DNA of 64,000 nt from Flagellimonas meridianipacifica (GTDB lineage: Bacteria > Bacteroidota > Bacteroidia > Flavobacteriales > Flavobacteriaceae): positions 1,736,001 to 1,800,000 of the forward strand of contig NZ_PVYX01000002.1 of NCBI RefSeq assembly GCF_003001695.1, in the 5' to 3' direction. The notes beneath the pieces are model-generated. The model was not told the DNA's origin, searched no databases, and saw nothing but the letters and a program-made list of their open reading frames with translations. The position numbers were made by a program, and so were the translations under genes. Position 1 is the stretch's first letter. Every line of letters begins with the position of its first letter. Of this stretch, positions 39,072 through 48,027 are shown piece by piece.

Positions 39072-40400
39072 ATGAATCTTACAATAATTGGCACTGGATA
39101 CGTAGGCCTTGTGAGCGGCACCTGCTTTGCCGAAATGGGCAATACTGTAACCTGCATTGATGTAGATGAAAAGAAAATAGATAACCTAAAAAACGGCATA
39201 ATTCCTATATATGAACCCGGGCTTGAACCCATGGTAAAAAGAAATGTCGCCAACAAAACTTTGCACTTTAGCACACAACTCAGCAAAAATCTAGAAAAAT
39301 GTGATATTGCTTTTATTGCTGTAGGTACTCCTATGGGAGAAGATGGGTCTGCAGACCTGAAGTACGTGCTGCAAGTGGCCAAAGAAATTGGACAGCACAT
39401 GCAACATTCTCTTATCGTTGTTGACAAATCGACGGTTCCGGTAGGTACTGCAGACAAGGTAAGAGAAACCATAAAGCAACAACTTGACGAAAGAAAGTTG
39501 GATATCGATTTTCATGTGGTTTCCAATCCGGAGTTCTTAAAAGAAGGGGATGCCATCTCAGACTTCATGAAACCTGATCGCGTTGTAGTGGGTGCAGATG
39601 ATGAAGCAGCAACCAGAAAAATGCGCAATTTATACAGTCCATTCTTTAGAAGTAGCACAGACAGATTGATTACTATGGATGTGCGTTCAGCGGAAATGAC
39701 TAAATACGTAGCGAATGCTATGTTAGCGACCAAAATTTCATTTATGAATGAAATAGCCAATATTTGCGAATTGGTTGGCGCTGATGTAAATAAAGTACGG
39801 ATTGGCATTGGTTCGGATAGCAGAATCGGATATAGCTTTATTTATCCTGGAAGTGGTTATGGTGGATCATGTTTCCCAAAAGATGTCAAAGCCCTTAAAA
39901 AAACAGCACAAGAACATGGTTATGCTGCTCGAATTATAGGTTCCGTGGAAGATGTCAACAACGATCAGAAATTTGTTATTGCCAATAAAGTAGTTAGTCG
40001 GTTCGGAGAAGATCTTAAAGGGAAGACCTTTGCAGTTTGGGGATTGGCTTTTAAACCTCAAACAGATGATATGCGAGAAGCCCCAGCCATTTACATTATA
40101 AAAGATTTGGTTGAACGAGGTGCCAGCATTAAAGCCTATGATCCGAAAGCCATGGACGAAGCCAAACATTTTTACCTAAAAGATGTTCCAAACGTTACGT
40201 ATTGTAATTCGAAGTATGAGACACTCAATGGCTCTGATGCCATGATTTTGCTCACCGAATGGAAAGAATTTCGATCACCTGATTTTGAGGAGTTAAAACA
40301 ACAACTCAATCAACCGATTATTTTTGACGGCCGAAACCAATATAACGATGAGATTATGGAAGAATATGGTTTTGAGTACTTTCAGATTGGGAAAAAATAG
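39072..40400 (+). CDS. UDP-glucose 6-dehydrogenase
   Basis: A 442-residue enzyme that oxidises UDP-glucose to UDP-glucuronate with NAD. NAD binding is at GTGYVGLVSG (from residue 7). Middle-domain blocks are VVDKSTVPVGT and VSNPEFLKEGDAISD. The catalytic cysteine is C267 in SGYGGSCFPKDVKAL, and WGLAFKPQTDDMREAP belongs to the C-terminal UDP-binding domain. Full length. Its product supplies the UDP-GlcA 4-epimerase, so uronic acids are expected in the polymer. A bidirectional terminator follows. Confidence 0.96.
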   Translation: MNLTIIGTGYVGLVSGTCFAEMGNTVTCIDVDEKKIDNLKNGIIPIYEPGLEPMVKRNVANKTLHFSTQLSKNLEKCDIAFIAVGTPMGEDGSADLKYVLQVAKEIGQHMQHSLIVVDKSTVPVGTADKVRETIKQQLDERKLDIDFHVVSNPEFLKEGDAISDFMKPDRVVVGADDEAATRKMRNLYSPFFRSSTDRLITMDVRSAEMTKYVANAMLATKISFMNEIANICELVGADVNKVRIGIGSDSRIGYSFIYPGSGYGGSCFPKDVKALKKTAQEHGYAARIIGSVEDVNNDQKFVIANKVVSRFGEDLKGKTFAVWGLAFKPQTDDMREAPAIYIIKDLVERGASIKAYDPKAMDEAKHFYLKDVPNVTYCNSKYETLNGSDAMILLTEWKEFRSPDFEELKQQLNQPIIFDGRNQYNDEIMEEYGFEYFQIGKK

Positions 40401-40423
40401 ATTTTCCCCAAAGGAATCCAAAT

Positions 40424-40458
40424 AAAAAATCCACCAAGGTTTTGGTGGATTTTTTTTT
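40424..40458. terminator. Bidirectional rho-independent terminator between convergent genes
   Basis: AAAAAATCCACCAA (40424-40437) and TTGGTGGATTTTTT (40442-40455) pair over 14 bp with a GGTT loop, and the T-run continues to 40458. A-run and T-run on the two sides let it serve the + strand dehydrogenase and the - strand lyase-like gene. Confidence 0.85.
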
Positions 40459-40471
40459 GATATGAATATTT

Positions 40472-41467
40472 TTAGTTCTTAGGGCTAAGTCCACCAGGGG
40501 AAACATCCTCATAAGTTCCTCCGGCACCTTTCCATACTTTAAATTCGTCATAAAATGCATTTCCTTGTGGGGAGTTGTTCTTACCCCAATACAAGCCCAT
40601 TTGTACACCGACATCACCATCATAGGGTTCCCCGTCCACATGGGCATATCGATAGGTTGTGGTACCTCTTTCATCTACTATCTTCTCGCCATTAACCCAA
40701 ATTTCCAAGTAGCCATCCTCAGGATCTAATACCCAGTGGATGACGAAATCAATATACTCATCAAGTTCATAATCAAAAACGGTACTTTGTGTCCCGGTAG
40801 AAGCGCCTGTTTCATATATTTTATCAACATTGCTCTCATTAGTCGATGTCTGAAAATACATTTGACCAGGTCTGTTCCTTTGTCTTAGGGTAACCGGATT
40901 TATCACGCCTTTACCAACTCCGCCTGATTTCCGTGTATTACGAAATTGAATGTATGTTCTTGCCGAAGGAAGTGCTTCTGTGACCTTCATGGAAAAACCA
41001 ATCCAATGCTCGCCCCAATCAAGTAGTCTATTTGCCTTGATCTCATTTCTGGTGCTACCATTATTAAAATCACCTAACCAAATGGCTTGTTTACTAAATC
41101 TAGCATCGTCTACTCTTCTAACTTGTGTGTCACCTTCAGTTTCCCACATACCATTGGCCGCACTACCTTTTGAGGACCACTGGACAGTCTCAAAATTAGT
41201 GTTCCATATTATAGAACTAGAATCCTGTTGTCCATCATTTGTGGTATCTGATGAATCGTCGGTTTGGTCATCTTCTTGGTTAGAATCTTCTTCTTCCGAA
41301 GATGTATCTCCATCATCGGTGTTTTCTTCTACGTTTGTATCTTCATTCTCCACATCCGCAAGAACAACCTCATCAAAAACATCGGTTTCTTGCGAACAAG
41401 ATAAAGTCATCGCTAAGACAATGAATACTACTAGCATCTTTAGGGGGGTGTAGGTGCAATAATTCAT
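40472..41467 (-). CDS. Heparin-lyase-I-like (polysaccharide lyase) lipoprotein
   Basis: A 331-residue protein. A signal peptide ends at a lipobox-like TLSC (C24), followed by SQETD, an acidic start that in flavobacteria often marks export to the cell surface. Residues 36-85 are an acidic, disordered Asp/Glu/Ser/Thr linker. The remaining 245 residues resemble the Polysacc_lyase (PF14099) jelly roll: RNEIKANRLLDWGEHWIGFSM, ARTYIQFRN, FVIHWVLDPEDGYLEIWVNG, and MGLYWGKNN. The GEHWIGFS and YWGKN blocks are typical of that family. Placed among sulfated-uronate pathway genes, it may trim the cell's own polymer. The assignment rests on motifs. Confidence 0.65.
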   Translation of the reverse strand: MNYCTYTPLKMLVVFIVLAMTLSCSQETDVFDEVVLADVENEDTNVEENTDDGDTSSEEEDSNQEDDQTDDSSDTTNDGQQDSSSIIWNTNFETVQWSSKGSAANGMWETEGDTQVRRVDDARFSKQAIWLGDFNNGSTRNEIKANRLLDWGEHWIGFSMKVTEALPSARTYIQFRNTRKSGGVGKGVINPVTLRQRNRPGQMYFQTSTNESNVDKIYETGASTGTQSTVFDYELDEYIDFVIHWVLDPEDGYLEIWVNGEKIVDERGTTTYRYAHVDGEPYDGDVGVQMGLYWGKNNSPQGNAFYDEFKVWKGAGGTYEDVSPGGLSPKN

Positions 41468-42075
41468 AGTGAATATAGGTTAAGATTTTAAATCTCTCTA
41501 GATTTTGGTTTATAAAATTATTTATTTACTCAAATACTTCGACGAAAATTTATTTTTTTTCGATGAAATGCATTAACGGGGCATTTTTAAAACATTGATG
41601 ATACGTTTTAAAAACTACCGTTGGATGTTCATCGACTTTTTATTCGATGTAATGCTCGTTTCTTTAACAGTCTTTAAGAATTCAGGGGGGGTATTCGTCA
41701 ATGCAATACGAACTACAATTGGCTTGGAATGAAAGAGTTAGTCCAATTTCATATTCAAGGTTTCATATTTTAACCCTCGTGGATTAATAACAACCGGAAA
41801 AACTACTTTTGAAAGAAGTGGAAGGGCAGTGCTCTATCTAAGGTAAGGAGCTATGTGGATTTAGGAATGAAAAGTTCGCAAAAGACAAGCGAACGGTATT
41901 CTGAGAGCTAACTATTTGGTTCAGTGGAGTTAGGCCCCTGAATTATCAAGTTAGCTAGAAAAAATTGGAAATCTGTCTTATTCAGTCTAGGGCATTCCTA
42001 TTAAAAGGAAGTCTGCAATTTACTGTCTTTATGGAATACCCTAACAAAATCAATAAATGACGTGTACAAGAGCCA
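41468..42075. other. Long gene-free stretch of about 600 bp
   Basis: No credible ORF, tRNA or other RNA gene is seen on either strand. Visible small features are an AGATTT-T-AAATCT inverted repeat (41483-41495), close upstream of the minus-strand lipoprotein start and perhaps part of its promoter region, and a G7 run near 41685-41691. Strong base-composition swings suggest non-coding or decayed DNA. Confidence 0.5.
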
Positions 42076-43032
42076 TTAATCGATATGAATTGTCGGAAAC
42101 AATCTATCTTCATGATTATTGGAAGGTTTCCCATAGGTTTCAATGTACCATTTGTTAAAATACCCTCCATATTGATTTGCTAAGTCAAAAATCATATCAT
42201 GGTATTTTTCTTTCAATATCTCCAAAACCTTAGGAGGACAATCCAATTCAATAGATTTATTCACTACTTTCTTGATTGATGAATCCTTATCATCCTCTGA
42301 CTGCTTCTCATTTATGCTCGACTCCGTGCTAGGGTCAATAAATTGGATGACTTCATCCAAAAGCCGTTTTGGATTATCGATAATGGCATCATAAAAACCT
42401 ATCAATAGTTGTTCTTTGGGGAAAACACTGGTGAAATTCTCAATAGTACGAGCGTAATTGGAACGTAGTTCTTGACCTTCACTTTGCATAAAAGCTATTA
42501 TTTCTTTCTCTTCTACGTCATCCAGTGAAAACCCTTTGATACGTTTTTTAACATGTCTGAAATTTGACCAAGCCCGATCTACGGGGTTCCTAAGCATAAA
42601 AATCAGTTTTGCCTCAGGCGCCACAGCATACATTCTGGAAACATCTTCCTTGGACAGCATGGAATATGCCGGAGTTATCTCTCCTTTTACTCCCTCATAT
42701 ATATCAAATAATGACTTGTACCACTCATCATTATAATCAAGAAAATGCCATTTCGTGTAAAACCTTGCTTTTTTCATTTGTCCACGAAGTACTGCCGCAG
42801 AAACGGACTTAACCCCTTTGAACAAATAGGACATATCACCAATTCTGTCTTTAGCTTTTGTAATTGAAAGGTAATTGGGAGAAGGATATGATACGTCTCT
42901 ATCAAAATAATGAAATTCTTTTACGGGAGGTATGGCAAAGCCTGGTGTTTTTGACAAATTATAATATAACCATGAAGTTCCTGCTTTTTGGGCTCCAATT
43001 CCCCAAAAATTGATTGGTGTTTCAGTTTTCAT
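42076..43032 (-). CDS. PAPS-dependent sulfotransferase (Sulfotransfer_1-like)
   Basis: A 318-residue cytoplasmic sulfotransferase. The 5'-phosphosulfate loop is GIGAQKAGTSWLYYNL (residues 11-26). The HYFDRD segment follows. The 3'-phosphate motif appears as IFMLRNPVDRAWSNFRH. EQLLIGFYDAIIDNPKRLL is the usual helix. The general layout resembles heparan-sulfate-type sulfotransferases. It is last in the minus-strand run Wzy, glycosyltransferase, sulfotransferase, Wzx, sulfotransferase, 71 bp after the Wzx gene. PAPS from CysDNC is its expected donor; the acceptor position is unknown. Confidence 0.88.
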   Translation of the reverse strand: MKTETPINFWGIGAQKAGTSWLYYNLSKTPGFAIPPVKEFHYFDRDVSYPSPNYLSITKAKDRIGDMSYLFKGVKSVSAAVLRGQMKKARFYTKWHFLDYNDEWYKSLFDIYEGVKGEITPAYSMLSKEDVSRMYAVAPEAKLIFMLRNPVDRAWSNFRHVKKRIKGFSLDDVEEKEIIAFMQSEGQELRSNYARTIENFTSVFPKEQLLIGFYDAIIDNPKRLLDEVIQFIDPSTESSINEKQSEDDKDSSIKKVVNKSIELDCPPKVLEILKEKYHDMIFDLANQYGGYFNKWYIETYGKPSNNHEDRLFPTIHID

Positions 43033-43103
43033 AATTTAACTAACGTTCTACGATTATTATATCTTACTTGACAGTTCAAAATATTTTAAGAATGTTTTTT
43101 CAT

Positions 43104-44561
43104 TCAACTTCTTTTTAACCCATTTTTAATAGCCCTTTCCAAATAAATCCCAAAAAATGAGGGTTTAAACTTTAACAAGGCCATAGCTATGGCAAGCAAT
43201 CCCAAAACAAATACAATAAACAATAGTATGTTGGTTTCTCCCCATAGTCCGAATATGGATTTGTATGCTAATATTAAAATGGCAAGATAAAACCCAAGTT
43301 GTATCCCTGCCATTAAGGGTTGATAAAAGTATTCTCTGATTGATCCTTTAAAAATTTTCTTTACTAAAAAAATCATCATCAGATAGTTTATAAAGTTGCT
43401 TATGACTATACCTACAGCTGCACCATTGATTCCAAAAAAATAGCCTAAAACACCAGATAGAATAATAATAATCACTGTAAAAATATACTTGCGACTTACA
43501 TTTTTATAAACAAGTCCCTTAGCTCGAATAACAGAATCTGTCATTGAGCCTGAATTATTGAATATCAGTACAAGAAACATTATTTGCAGTGGTACAACCA
43601 CGTCAGTCCATTTAGGACCCATCAATATTTGAACTATTTCCGGTGAGAAAAAAACTAAAAAAACTGTGGTAGGCAGCATTATGGAATTGACCAAGCCAAG
43701 TCCAAATTTATAAACCTCTATCAATCTTTTGTCTTCGTCTTGGATTTCTGACATCACGGGAAACATGACCTTGTTAATAATATTGGAAATGAACCTGCTG
43801 GGCAGGGTCCTTAAACTTGAAGTCCTTTCATATATCCCAAGAACATCTTGTGTAAAGATTTTTCCAAAAACAAGATTTAAGCCCCTATTGGACAAAAAGT
43901 TACTTAGGGACAATAAAATCATACCAGAACCAAAACCAAATAGCTCACTCGCCTCTTTAAAATGAATCTTCAAACTGATCTTTATTGGTGCAAAATAAAA
44001 CAAGGCAATAGTACTGAAAAACGAACCCACCAGGGTGGCAATAACCAGAGACCAGACCCCAAAATCTTGCAAGGCCAAATAAACGCCCAAGCTGTAACCC
44101 AATATATTGGAAACGATATTGACCAAAGATGCATTTTTAAAGGAATAATTTTTAAAAAGCAGATTGAGTGAAATGTTGTTTAGGGAAAGAAGTATAAGAT
44201 TCAATGATGCCACTTTTATTAAAGCATCTAGTCTAACATCATTGTAGATGGAAGCAACATAAGGTGAAAAAAAGTAAAAAAGTGCATACAAGGAAAATCC
44301 AATCAAAAGGCTTGTTTGAAGTGCCCCATTGATGTGCTTATGTGTAATATTCTTGCGTTGTATTAGTGCGGACCCCATGCCACCTTGTATAAAAATATTA
44401 CCAATCCCTATTATACCATTAACCACGGCCATTAATCCATAATCTTCTTTAAATAAAAGCCTGGTCATAATAGCGAAGTAAACCAGTTGAATAAGGTTCA
44501 TGGAGACAACTGACAGCGCTTGCCATTTTCCGGCATTTTTGATTTTACCGCTTAAGCTCAT
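43104..44561 (-). CDS. wzx: Wzx-type polysaccharide flippase (Polysacc_synt_3 family)
   Basis: A 485-residue membrane protein with about 12-14 helices. The N-terminus KNAGKWQALSVVSMNLIQLV, the FKEDYGLMAVVNGIIG segment with FIQGGMGSALIQRKN, and EIVQILMGPKWTDVVVPLQIM are standard for O-antigen flippases of the MviN/WzxC-like group. It flips lipid-linked repeat units. Its start overlaps the upstream sulfotransferase by 4 bp, so sulfation and flipping genes are co-expressed, consistent with sulfation of the repeat unit inside the cell before flipping. Confidence 0.93.
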   Translation of the reverse strand: MSLSGKIKNAGKWQALSVVSMNLIQLVYFAIMTRLLFKEDYGLMAVVNGIIGIGNIFIQGGMGSALIQRKNITHKHINGALQTSLLIGFSLYALFYFFSPYVASIYNDVRLDALIKVASLNLILLSLNNISLNLLFKNYSFKNASLVNIVSNILGYSLGVYLALQDFGVWSLVIATLVGSFFSTIALFYFAPIKISLKIHFKEASELFGFGSGMILLSLSNFLSNRGLNLVFGKIFTQDVLGIYERTSSLRTLPSRFISNIINKVMFPVMSEIQDEDKRLIEVYKFGLGLVNSIMLPTTVFLVFFSPEIVQILMGPKWTDVVVPLQIMFLVLIFNNSGSMTDSVIRAKGLVYKNVSRKYIFTVIIIILSGVLGYFFGINGAAVGIVISNFINYLMMIFLVKKIFKGSIREYFYQPLMAGIQLGFYLAILILAYKSIFGLWGETNILLFIVFVLGLLAIAMALLKFKPSFFGIYLERAIKNGLKRS

Positions 44562-45415
44562 CCCAGTTTATTAAGCATAAAACCCAAAGCATTAAAAAAG
44601 GGCCGCTTTTTTGAATCATTTTCCCACTGGTCATCATATTGTATTCTACGCTTTTTGAAACGGTTTGGTGTTCCAGCTATGGTATGATCGTTGCTCAGCT
44701 CCATAAACTCTGGCATATCAAAAGTCTTGAACCCAAAAAAATCTGACATTTGATTTAAAACAAGTTGAGGGTCCTTGAAAAATTCTTCGTAGGAAAGATT
44801 AAATACATCCTCTTTATCTACTTTTCTTAACATCAACTTACATTGTAATCGATGCCTATAGTTGGCCAATATCAACTTTATCAACCCAATGTTTTTCTTA
44901 TTATATTTTTTTCGCCACTTGTGTTTAGAAAGAGTGACCGCCCTTAAATCTCTCTTCAAATAGATGAACTTAAACGTATAAGGGGAATTCTGATAAAGAG
45001 AAACTCCATAAAAAGCTTCTTTGGACGAATCCACCAAAACATCACAATCAGTTATATCAAAGAAAGCTTTGTAAATCAGATTCATCAATGACCTTACATC
45101 TTCATTTTGTTCCTTCTGGTAATCGATATCTTTTCCCTTTGGATAGACAATCTTAGTGTTTTTGATTTCCCTTGCGTTGGAAATATTTAACCTTTGGTAT
45201 ACACTGTTCCAAAATGTACAATCATCCAAACTGTCACCACAAGAGCAAGTCCAGTTACAACTGCTACCTGGCCCAGTTTTATGAATATAACCTCCCAAAA
45301 GAAAAGATTCCCCAATCGAAACTATTTGGGGAGATTTGGAAAGAATGTTTTCAATCAAAGTAGATCCAGACCTTTGATTGGACATTATATATATGATAGT
45401 CTTTTTGTCTTCCAT
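44558..45415 (-). CDS. Sulfotransferase family protein
   Basis: A 285-residue sulfotransferase. The phosphosulfate loop is SNQRSGSTLIENILSKSP (RSGST, residues 15-19). GESFLLGG and a cysteine block (SSCNWTCSCG, then CTFW) follow, similar to the CsCG...CPFW element seen in many bacterial sulfotransferases. The 3'-phosphate region is KFIYLKRDLRAVTLSKHKW, and FNLSYEEFFKDPQLVL is the later family block. It belongs to a different branch from the other sulfotransferase in this operon, so two distinct positions may be sulfated. Confidence 0.87.
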   Translation of the reverse strand: MEDKKTIIYIMSNQRSGSTLIENILSKSPQIVSIGESFLLGGYIHKTGPGSSCNWTCSCGDSLDDCTFWNSVYQRLNISNAREIKNTKIVYPKGKDIDYQKEQNEDVRSLMNLIYKAFFDITDCDVLVDSSKEAFYGVSLYQNSPYTFKFIYLKRDLRAVTLSKHKWRKKYNKKNIGLIKLILANYRHRLQCKLMLRKVDKEDVFNLSYEEFFKDPQLVLNQMSDFFGFKTFDMPEFMELSNDHTIAGTPNRFKKRRIQYDDQWENDSKKRPFFNALGFMLNKLG

Positions 45416-45537
45416 TTTTTTGATTGTTTACCCTAAGAAGTTTCATTTGAGTCACAAAGACTTAAAAACTAGACAGTTAGAAAATTGAAAATGCATCTGT
45501 ATAGGGTTACCATAAGTGACGCCTTTACTCATTCCTC

Positions 45538-46665
45538 TTATGATTTTATAGTTTTTGAGATGAAACCAAGTATACTGGAGGCCCTCTCCCCTATTTCAAA
45601 GTCCTTTGATGTTTCCAATGCTTTTTTAGACATTTCTTCACTTCTTTGTTCGTCCTCAATGATTGAACCAATTGCATGTTTCAGAGCTTCTACATCCATG
45701 GGGTCTACCAAAATGGAAAATGAAGGGTCACATTGATCTCTTACTTCAGGAATATCAGATGATACTATAGGTAATCCACATGCTATAGCTTCTGCAATTG
45801 CGTTACAGGAACCCTCCTTTTGGGTTGGTAGAACAAATAGATCTGCCGAAGAAAGCAGTTCGGGAATTTGAAAAGAAGGAACACTCCCTTTGAATACCAC
45901 GGATGGACCTTGAGGCTCTTGAGGTCCGCTTCCAATAAACAGAATGCCCACATCCTTTAAATCTTTAGCTGCTTCCAATACGCGTAAAGGTCCTTTATGC
46001 TCCATAAACCTACCAACAAAGGCAATAAGTTTGAGATTCGTAGGAAGGTTGTACTTGTTCCTCATCTCTTCTTTGTTCCTTTTATAGAACTTGGTTAAAT
46101 CTACAGCATTGGGTTTCATAAAGATTTTGTTCTCTGAAACACCGAAATCAATTAGTTGACCTTTTAATTTATTGGAAACCGCTATGAATCCTTTCAATCG
46201 GCCTATACTTTCTTTAAAATAAGTTTCTGAATATCTCTTTGCAAAACTTAATAGGTCGCTTTCCCCTATTGCGCAAAAGATAGGTTTCTTGTATTTGTTA
46301 ACCGCATTGGCCGCAATAATGCCATTCATCATGAAATGAGTGTACACCAAATCAAATTCCAAGTTGTTTTTATCAATAATCTTTCTTATCCCCTTTATCT
46401 GACCAAGTTCAGCAATTCGGTATGTATTGAAAGATCCTAATTGAATACTGGATAAAGACAGAAATTTTGGACGATAGACTGTACATTTTTCAACCCCGTA
46501 AGACTTCTTTTTTTTAAACAGCCCTGTCATTGAAAAGGTTTCAGGGGAGATTACGGTTACCTTATGTCCAAGCCCGCAAAAATGCTGTATAAGATTATAA
46601 ACAAAAACACCTCTCGAAGGGTATTTTGAAGAGGGATAATTATTTGATATAACCAGTATGTTCAT
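45538..46665 (-). CDS. GT4-family glycosyltransferase
   Basis: A 375-residue GT-B glycosyltransferase. The N-terminal domain has NNYPSSKYPSRGVFVYNL and HKVTVISPE. The C-terminal nucleotide-sugar domain has IAFVGRFMEHKGPLRVLEAA, GSGPQEPQGP, LSSADLFVLPTQKEGSCNAI, and EAIACGLPIVSSD (the E-x7-E type motif). Retaining GT4 enzymes extend the lipid-linked repeat unit in the cytoplasm. It overlaps the upstream Wzy-like gene by 4 bp and precedes a sulfotransferase by 123 bp. Confidence 0.9.
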   Translation of the reverse strand: MNILVISNNYPSSKYPSRGVFVYNLIQHFCGLGHKVTVISPETFSMTGLFKKKKSYGVEKCTVYRPKFLSLSSIQLGSFNTYRIAELGQIKGIRKIIDKNNLEFDLVYTHFMMNGIIAANAVNKYKKPIFCAIGESDLLSFAKRYSETYFKESIGRLKGFIAVSNKLKGQLIDFGVSENKIFMKPNAVDLTKFYKRNKEEMRNKYNLPTNLKLIAFVGRFMEHKGPLRVLEAAKDLKDVGILFIGSGPQEPQGPSVVFKGSVPSFQIPELLSSADLFVLPTQKEGSCNAIAEAIACGLPIVSSDIPEVRDQCDPSFSILVDPMDVEALKHAIGSIIEDEQRSEEMSKKALETSKDFEIGERASSILGFISKTIKS

Positions 46666-47852
46666 TCGGTAAGTCTTTTTTGTTTATTATAGTTTGGTAA
46701 TACGTGGGCAGTTGATCCTATCAAAATGGCAAAAAACAACCAGAACAATATTTTTCCTATACTCCCACCTTGTTTGGACATATTAAAAATGACAATAACA
46801 AATAGTACAAGGTTTAACGAATTTCCATATACTCTGTAGTGCCTTAAAAGTGACTTGGCCAAACGAACCAAAAAGGTGATAAACAAGAGTATTCCTGGAA
46901 GACCGCATGAAATAAACAAGTAAAGAAAAATATTGTGAGGATTTTTAGGGATGCCAGAATAGGCATACATCATGGGAATAACTCCAGCAAATCCGGTGCC
47001 TATTATAGTATGGTCAGCAATAATATTAAAAGCTGCATCCCATAGAACATTTCTTCCAGTATCACCTTTTTCAACCGTTTCCAACAACCGCGATGCTATT
47101 ACAGGGTTGGTCTCCAATAAGTAAGATATTAGAAAACTAGAGGCGAAAACTCCAATAATAAAAATTGCCCATTTGTTTACAACCCCGGTTTTCCTAAAAA
47201 AAAGCAGTACACCCAAACCCAAGAACATGGAAATAAAAGCACCACGAGAGCCTGATAAAACGGTCAAGCTAATAAATGGTAGGCAAATTGGGACAATAAT
47301 AGCCATCCTTTTAAAAGAAAAGTTGCTAATAAGTTTGGACATGGCTATCAGAAAGGCTAAAACTGCTTTTACTCCCAATACATTTGGGTTTTCCCCAAAC
47401 AGATAAATCCTACCATGTATATAGGTTACACCCTGACCTAGAGTAACCAACAAAAAAAGTAACAAAATACTTGCAATGTAGGAGTTCAGGACAAAAGGTA
47501 AAATCTTTGGTTTATTGTAGATATGAGACGCTATAAAGGTCATTAAGACAATCAAAAGAAGTGCCCTCTGATGAAATGCAAACCTCATTTCATCCACATA
47601 TTGTGAATTGAGCGCAGAAAAAACAAAGCCAACAACAATCAATAACAGCAGAGGAATAACAAACTTTTTGAGAGGATGAAAACTGAAATTCTTTGAAATC
47701 AATGGCACCCAAGTAGCAAAATAGAACATTGTCATAAAAAATGTAACCGAGTAGGACCCAACTAACTTAAAGGGATCCCAATATTCAAAAGTTACAGAAA
47801 ATACAAGCAGGTATAGACAGTAGTCGTTTATGGTGCTTATGAGCCTTATCAT
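46662..47852 (-). CDS. wzy: O-antigen polymerase/ligase family protein (Wzy-like)
   Basis: A 396-residue polytopic membrane protein with 10-12 helices. It has a large periplasmic loop in the second half (TNPVIASRLLETVEKGDTGR), and ILIPYLxx-like polymerase features such as RNVLWDAAFNIIADHTIIGTG, followed by the NPHNIFLYLFISCGLPG block typical of the Wzy_C/O-antigen ligase fold. In a locus with Wzx, Wza and Wzc, polymerisation of repeat units is the likely role. First gene of its operon, divergent from a plus-strand glycosyltransferase. Confidence 0.85.
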   Translation of the reverse strand: MIRLISTINDYCLYLLVFSVTFEYWDPFKLVGSYSVTFFMTMFYFATWVPLISKNFSFHPLKKFVIPLLLLIVVGFVFSALNSQYVDEMRFAFHQRALLLIVLMTFIASHIYNKPKILPFVLNSYIASILLLFLLVTLGQGVTYIHGRIYLFGENPNVLGVKAVLAFLIAMSKLISNFSFKRMAIIVPICLPFISLTVLSGSRGAFISMFLGLGVLLFFRKTGVVNKWAIFIIGVFASSFLISYLLETNPVIASRLLETVEKGDTGRNVLWDAAFNIIADHTIIGTGFAGVIPMMYAYSGIPKNPHNIFLYLFISCGLPGILLFITFLVRLAKSLLRHYRVYGNSLNLVLFVIVIFNMSKQGGSIGKILFWLFFAILIGSTAHVLPNYNKQKRLTE

Positions 47853-48027
47853 TAATCGATACCAGAGTTAAAAATCGGGGGTAAAATAAATTAAAAAATA
47901 TGTAAGGCAGTCAACTTAATGGTCAAAATACTGTTTTTATCGAATAATTGAAGATTTAAAAGATGACTGCTACTCTTATTCAAATAAGCGAACTAAATTT
48001 GGCAATCAATACACAACTAGCCACAGT

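Noticed and set aside
40950..41453. 167-residue plus-strand ORF rich in Ser and Val
   Set aside because: It is the antisense mirror of the acidic linker and lyase domain of the minus-strand lipoprotein; its low complexity comes from that.
45172..45363. Cysteine block in the 44.6-45.4 kb sulfotransferase as a novel metal site
   Set aside because: A CSCG...C-[PT]-FW element is common in bacterial sulfotransferases, so it is not a special feature of this protein.
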